This document shows positions 6,604-8,898 of a stretch of DNA of 8,898 nt, piece after piece. Each line of letters begins with the position of its first letter. Within the stretch, counting starts at the first letter, position 1. The notes under the pieces were generated by a model. The model had not been told where the DNA came from, searched no databases, and was given only the letters and a program-made list of their open reading frames with translations. The translations under genes and the position numbers were made by a program. The DNA comes from Pseudomonadota bacterium (GTDB lineage Bacteria > Pseudomonadota > Gammaproteobacteria > Burkholderiales > Burkholderiaceae_D): assembly GCA_023435945.1 (NCBI GenBank), contig JAEZLB010000157.1:1-8898 (forward strand). The letters run 5' to 3'.

Positions 6604-6804
6604 TCAGTCATCCAGGAAGCCGCCCTTGTAAAAACTCCATGCCGAGCCGTCGTGAAGATAGAAATATCCATCCGCGCAATCATCCTTGCCAGGAAAATAA
6701 TCCCGGTAAGCCTTTGGAATAAGCCTGGCTAACTGTTCATCCGACAATTCATCAAACTCTTCGGGAGTGATTGGGCGGCCCACCCGTAATTTTCTGGATT
6801 CCAT
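6604..6804 (-). CDS. Small acidic hypothetical protein (66 aa)
   Basis: I do not recognise the family. After a basic start (MESRKLRVGR) comes PITPEEFDELSDEQLARLIP, which looks like one or two short acidic helices, then AYRDYFPGKDDCADGYFYLH, rich in aromatic and acidic residues, and a tryptophan-containing end (SAWSFYKGGFLDD). There is no signal or membrane segment and one cysteine. The ATG at 6804 has a weak purine-rich ribosome site (AAGAAG, 6-nt spacing). It lies 78 nt before the lipoprotein gene on the same strand, so the two could be co-transcribed. It is divergent from the helicase gene across 345 nt. Confidence 0.6.
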   Translation of the reverse strand: MESRKLRVGRPITPEEFDELSDEQLARLIPKAYRDYFPGKDDCADGYFYLHDGSAWSFYKGGFLDD

Positions 6805-7149
6805 TCAAGTCTTCTTTCATCATTACAGGACGCAGCGTATTTCGACATGCTTCCTGTGTCCCGGGTGCGCTATTTTAATAAGCTTTCGGGCTGACGGGTT
6901 CATGCGTCCCTAACTTTGCCTATCTTTTCACTTCCATTTCCGACCGATTCAGCAATATTTCGCGCTATTTCCCGCATATGGGCATGAGAGCTGCCGAATG
7001 ATGCTACACTCTTCACCGCGTCGGTTCTCTTATCAGCCTGCTTGCCGGCGTTCGCGATCAGATCCTCTTTCCGCGTTTTATTCTCATAAACGATTCCCCT
7101 AGACTGGTTCGTGCCAAGCACGCAAGGCGGATTCCCGGAGCTATTCTCT
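6805..7149. other. 345-nt intergenic region and helicase leader
   Basis: This divergent spacer separates the 66-aa minus-strand gene from the plus-strand helicase. I see no convincing gene. A minus-strand open frame (6900-7160) crosses the helicase start and lacks a good ribosome site. An AT-rich patch occurs at 6870-6882. The stretch from about 7017 to 7149 would be an untranslated leader of about 130 nt if the candidate -10 at 7005 is used. Confidence 0.6.
7002..7010 (+). promoter_or_regulatory. Candidate extended -10 promoter of the helicase
   Basis: TGCTACACT fits an extended -10 (TG-n-TAnAnT) with 4 of 6 consensus bases in the hexamer. No -35 of quality stands at the right distance. Transcription would start near 7017. 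Confidence 0.27.
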
Positions 7150-8463
7150 ATGCATTTCAACGATCTCGGCTTGTCCGATGATATTCTGCGCGCCGTTACC
7201 GAGCAGGGTTACGATCAACCCACGCCCATCCACGCGCAAGCCATTCCTGTTGTGCTGGAAGGCCACGACCTGATGGCTGCGGCCCAGACCGGCACCGGCA
7301 AAACCGCTGGCTTTACGCTGCCGGTGCTGCAACTACTGAGCCAACGCCCTGCCCCGGCACGCAGCAAAAAACCGCGCGTACTCGTGCTGACCCCGACCCG
7401 TGAACTGGCCGCGCAGGTGGAAGACAGTGTGCGCAGTTACGGAAAATACCTGCCCATCAAATCCGCCGTAATCTTCGGCGGCGTGGGCATGGGCCAGCAA
7501 ACCCAGACCTTGCGCAACGGTGTCGATATCATCGTCGCCACGCCGGGACGCCTGCTCGACCACGTGGGTGAAGGCAATGTCGACCTGTCGCAGATCGAAA
7601 TCTTCATCCTGGACGAAGCCGATCGTATGCTGGACATGGGTTTTATCCACGATATCCGCCGTGTCACCGCTCTCCTCCCCAAGAAAAAACAAACGCTGAT
7701 GTTCTCGGCGACTTTCTCGGACGAGATCCGCACACTGGCAACGAATTATCTGCACAACCCTAAGCAGGTCGAAGTAGCCCGCCGCAATGCCACGGCAGAC
7801 ATGGTCACGCAAAGCGTTTATCACGTGGACAAGGCCAGGAAACGCGATCTGCTGATCAAGCTTATCCAGGACAATAACTGGCACCAGGTACTGGTTTTCA
7901 CCCGCACCAAACATGGCGCCAATGCACTGGCCGAAAAACTGGAAAAGGCCGGCATACGCTCCGCCGCGATTCATGGCAACAAGAGCCAGAGTGCGCGTAC
8001 CCGGGCACTGGCGGACTTCAAGAGCCTGAAGCTGCATGTGCTGGTCGCGACCGATATTGCAGCACGTGGCATCGATATCGATCAGTTGCCGTATGTCGTG
8101 AACTATGAGTTGCCGAACGTGCCGGAAGATTATGTGCATCGCATCGGCCGCACGGGACGTGCCGGCAGCTCCGGCCAGGCAGTGTCGCTGGTCTGTGTGG
8201 ATGAACATAAGCTCTTGCGCGATATCGAACGCCTGCTCAAACGTGAAATCGAAGTAAAAGCGGTAGCAGGCTTCGAAGTCGATCCGCGCATCAAGGCAGA
8301 GCCGATAGAGAATGGAAGGCAAAGCCAGGGCGCCCGGAACGCGTCACCCTCCGGGCAGCACAAGCCGCAGCAGCGCGCTTCGCGGAACGGCAAACCGTCC
8401 GACCGTCCGGCCCGCAGACGCAATCCGGAACATGCAAACGTTGAGCGCAGTCGCACTCCTTGA
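7150..8463 (+). CDS. rhlE: RhlE-type ATP-dependent DEAD-box RNA helicase
   Basis: The 437-residue protein unwinds RNA using ATP and, as an RhlE-type helicase, probably helps ribosome assembly or RNA turnover, often in the cold. All motifs are present in order: the Q motif with [11 protein letters not shown] (20-30), motif I AQTGTGKT (45-52), Ia PTRELAAQ (82-89), Ib TPGR (131-134), II DEAD (155-158), III SAT (186-188), IV VFTRTK (249-254), [11 protein letters not shown] (300-309) and [10 protein letters not shown] (330-337). A disordered, basic tail (about 385-437, rich in Arg, Pro, Gln and Asn) probably binds RNA. I chose the ATG at 7150 because GGAG lies 9 nt upstream and [16 protein letters not shown] matches the RhlE start; the frame opens earlier at a GTG (7111) that is not family-like. 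It is followed by a small gene 21 nt downstream. RhlE is preferred over DbpA or SrmB by the N-terminus and size. Confidence 0.95.
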   Translation: MHFNDLGLSDDILRAVTEQGYDQPTPIHAQAIPVVLEGHDLMAAAQTGTGKTAGFTLPVLQLLSQRPAPARSKKPRVLVLTPTRELAAQVEDSVRSYGKYLPIKSAVIFGGVGMGQQTQTLRNGVDIIVATPGRLLDHVGEGNVDLSQIEIFILDEADRMLDMGFIHDIRRVTALLPKKKQTLMFSATFSDEIRTLATNYLHNPKQVEVARRNATADMVTQSVYHVDKARKRDLLIKLIQDNNWHQVLVFTRTKHGANALAEKLEKAGIRSAAIHGNKSQSARTRALADFKSLKLHVLVATDIAARGIDIDQLPYVVNYELPNVPEDYVHRIGRTGRAGSSGQAVSLVCVDEHKLLRDIERLLKREIEVKAVAGFEVDPRIKAEPIENGRQSQGARNASPSGQHKPQQRASRNGKPSDRPARRRNPEHANVERSRTP

Positions 8464-8484
8464 CCTCCCAAGAAAGGTGAAATG

Positions 8485-8685
8485 ATGGCCAAGAAAGAAC
8501 AACTTGATCCGGAAACCGAAGCGCTGATTCAATGGTGCATCGAGGTAGAAGGCTTTCTCGTTGCCGGTGGCGCCACCGTCAGTCAGGCTCAGGAATATAT
8601 CGAAGAACAGGTGGAATGGCTCACGGACCTGTTCTACGACGGTTTAACACCGGAACAAGCCGCAAAGGCGGCTTTAAACGACTGA
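8485..8685 (+). CDS. Small acidic protein downstream of rhlE (66 aa, unknown function)
   Basis: This small protein is not one I can name. It is acidic and largely helical: MAKKEQLDPETEALIQWCIE, a glycine turn (LVAGGATVS), then QAQEYIEEQVEWLTDLFYDG and LTPEQAAKAALND. Two helices with a conserved-looking Trp and aromatic face suggest a helical bundle or an interaction peptide. Two ATG codons stand in tandem at 8482 and 8485; I chose 8485 because AAAGG at 8473-8477 is then spaced 7 nt. The gap from the helicase stop is only 21 nt with no terminator between, so the two are probably one operon. A role linked to the helicase or ribosomes is guesswork from position alone. Confidence 0.75.
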   Translation: MAKKEQLDPETEALIQWCIEVEGFLVAGGATVSQAQEYIEEQVEWLTDLFYDGLTPEQAAKAALND

Positions 8686-8690
8686 CGATC

Positions 8691-8706
8691 CACCGGTTCG
8701 CCGGTG
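8691..8706 (+). terminator. UUCG-capped hairpin after the rhlE operon (weak terminator candidate)
   Basis: CACCGG (8691-8696) and CCGGTG (8701-8706) pair around a TTCG loop, 5 nt after the stop codon of the 66-aa gene. No T-run follows, so a classical intrinsic terminator is not shown. It may protect the 3' end or end transcription with Rho. Confidence 0.4.
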
Positions 8707-8723
8707 AAATCACTACACGTACT

Positions 8724-8790
8724 GCTTGCCTTGCAGGCCAATCGCAGGCTCAATGATTCCCTGCAAGGTAAGCGCCGGTCAAAAGACCGC
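8724..8790. repeat. 14-bp inverted repeat followed by a second hairpin
   Basis: GCTTGCCTTGCAGG (8724-8737) and CCTGCAAGGTAAGC (8760-8773) pair over 14 bp with one mismatch that becomes G-U in plus-strand RNA; the loop is 22 nt. A second hairpin, CGGTC-AAAA-GACCG, follows at 8776-8789. The rest of 8686-8898 has no convincing gene; a minus-strand frame is open from the right edge to about 8755 but shows nothing I recognise. The paired structure could be part of a non-coding RNA or a transcription end. Confidence 0.45.
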
Positions 8791-8898
8791 TCGAAGTCGT
8801 CGCCCGGATTTCTTCAGGGTGCAAGCGACTTCCCTTTCTCAGCTCCCGCCACACTCCTCTTCGCTGTAAATGAATACGCCCGACTGCGAACGTATCGC

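Noticed and set aside
7111..7149. GTG start 13 codons upstream for the helicase
   Set aside because: The ATG at 7150 has GGAG upstream and matches the RhlE N-terminus.
6900..7160. Minus-strand open frame of 86 codons in the helicase upstream region
   Set aside because: It overlaps the helicase ribosome site and start, has only a weak ribosome site of its own, and the sequence is low in hydrophobic residues. It cannot be fully excluded.
7333..8322. Long minus-strand open frame (329 codons) antisense to the helicase
   Set aside because: It is the mirror of a high-GC coding sequence with all DEAD-box motifs on the plus strand. The translated product resembles no family and has no supported start.
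1..8898. CRISPR arrays, tRNA or rRNA genes, insertion sequences, toxin-antitoxin or phage-defence genes
   Set aside because: No regular direct repeats, cloverleaf or rRNA-like sequence, transposase or integrase motifs were seen on either strand.

Overview
The window looks like a chromosomal segment of a Gram-negative bacterium, most probably a betaproteobacterium of the Burkholderiales or Nitrosomonadales type. This rests on the CysB-like regulator (the N-terminal pattern MNFQQLR...TEVANVL...TSQPGVS), the RhlE-type helicase, and moderate-to-high GC coding DNA with short AT-rich spacers. The genus cannot be fixed from sequence alone. No rRNA, tRNA, CRISPR array, transposase or integrase was seen.

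Layout. (1) 1-777, minus: a CysB-family sulfur regulator whose C-terminus runs off the left edge. Behind it is an AT-rich spacer with two nested inverted repeats. (2) 966-2457, minus: a two-gene operon. A degenerate, probably non-catalytic EAL-domain protein overlaps by 17 nt the start of an RBBP9/YdeN-type serine hydrolase. The hydrolase keeps its full catalytic triad but is interrupted by one in-frame amber codon. (3) 2593-3511, plus: remnants of sulfur genes. These are a C-terminal rhodanese fragment that keeps the active-site loop, a strong intrinsic terminator, and a YeeE/YedE-type transporter broken by two frameshifts. (4) 3460-5753, minus: a complete MHYT-GGDEF-EAL cyclic-di-GMP enzyme with a plausible sigma-70 promoter and its own intrinsic terminator. 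(5) 5918-6804, minus: three small genes, namely a hypothetical protein, a cysteine-rich putative lipoprotein and another hypothetical protein. (6) 6805-8685, plus: a long untranslated leader, an rhlE-type DEAD-box RNA helicase, and a small acidic protein 21 nt behind it, probably co-transcribed. The right end (8686-8898) has no convincing gene but carries several hairpins.

Two themes link the genes. One is cyclic-di-GMP: an intact enzyme sits about 1.1 kb from a degenerate EAL protein on the same strand. The other is sulfur: a CysB-like regulator lies near decayed thiosulfate or sulfur-transfer genes. Three reading frames between 966 and 3511 are broken (one nonsense codon, one truncation, two frameshifts), so this part appears to be decaying unless the assembly has errors. 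I found no clear evidence of a new defence or mobile system. The most unusual items are the amber-interrupted hydrolase coupled to the degenerate EAL protein, and the unexplained small proteins.
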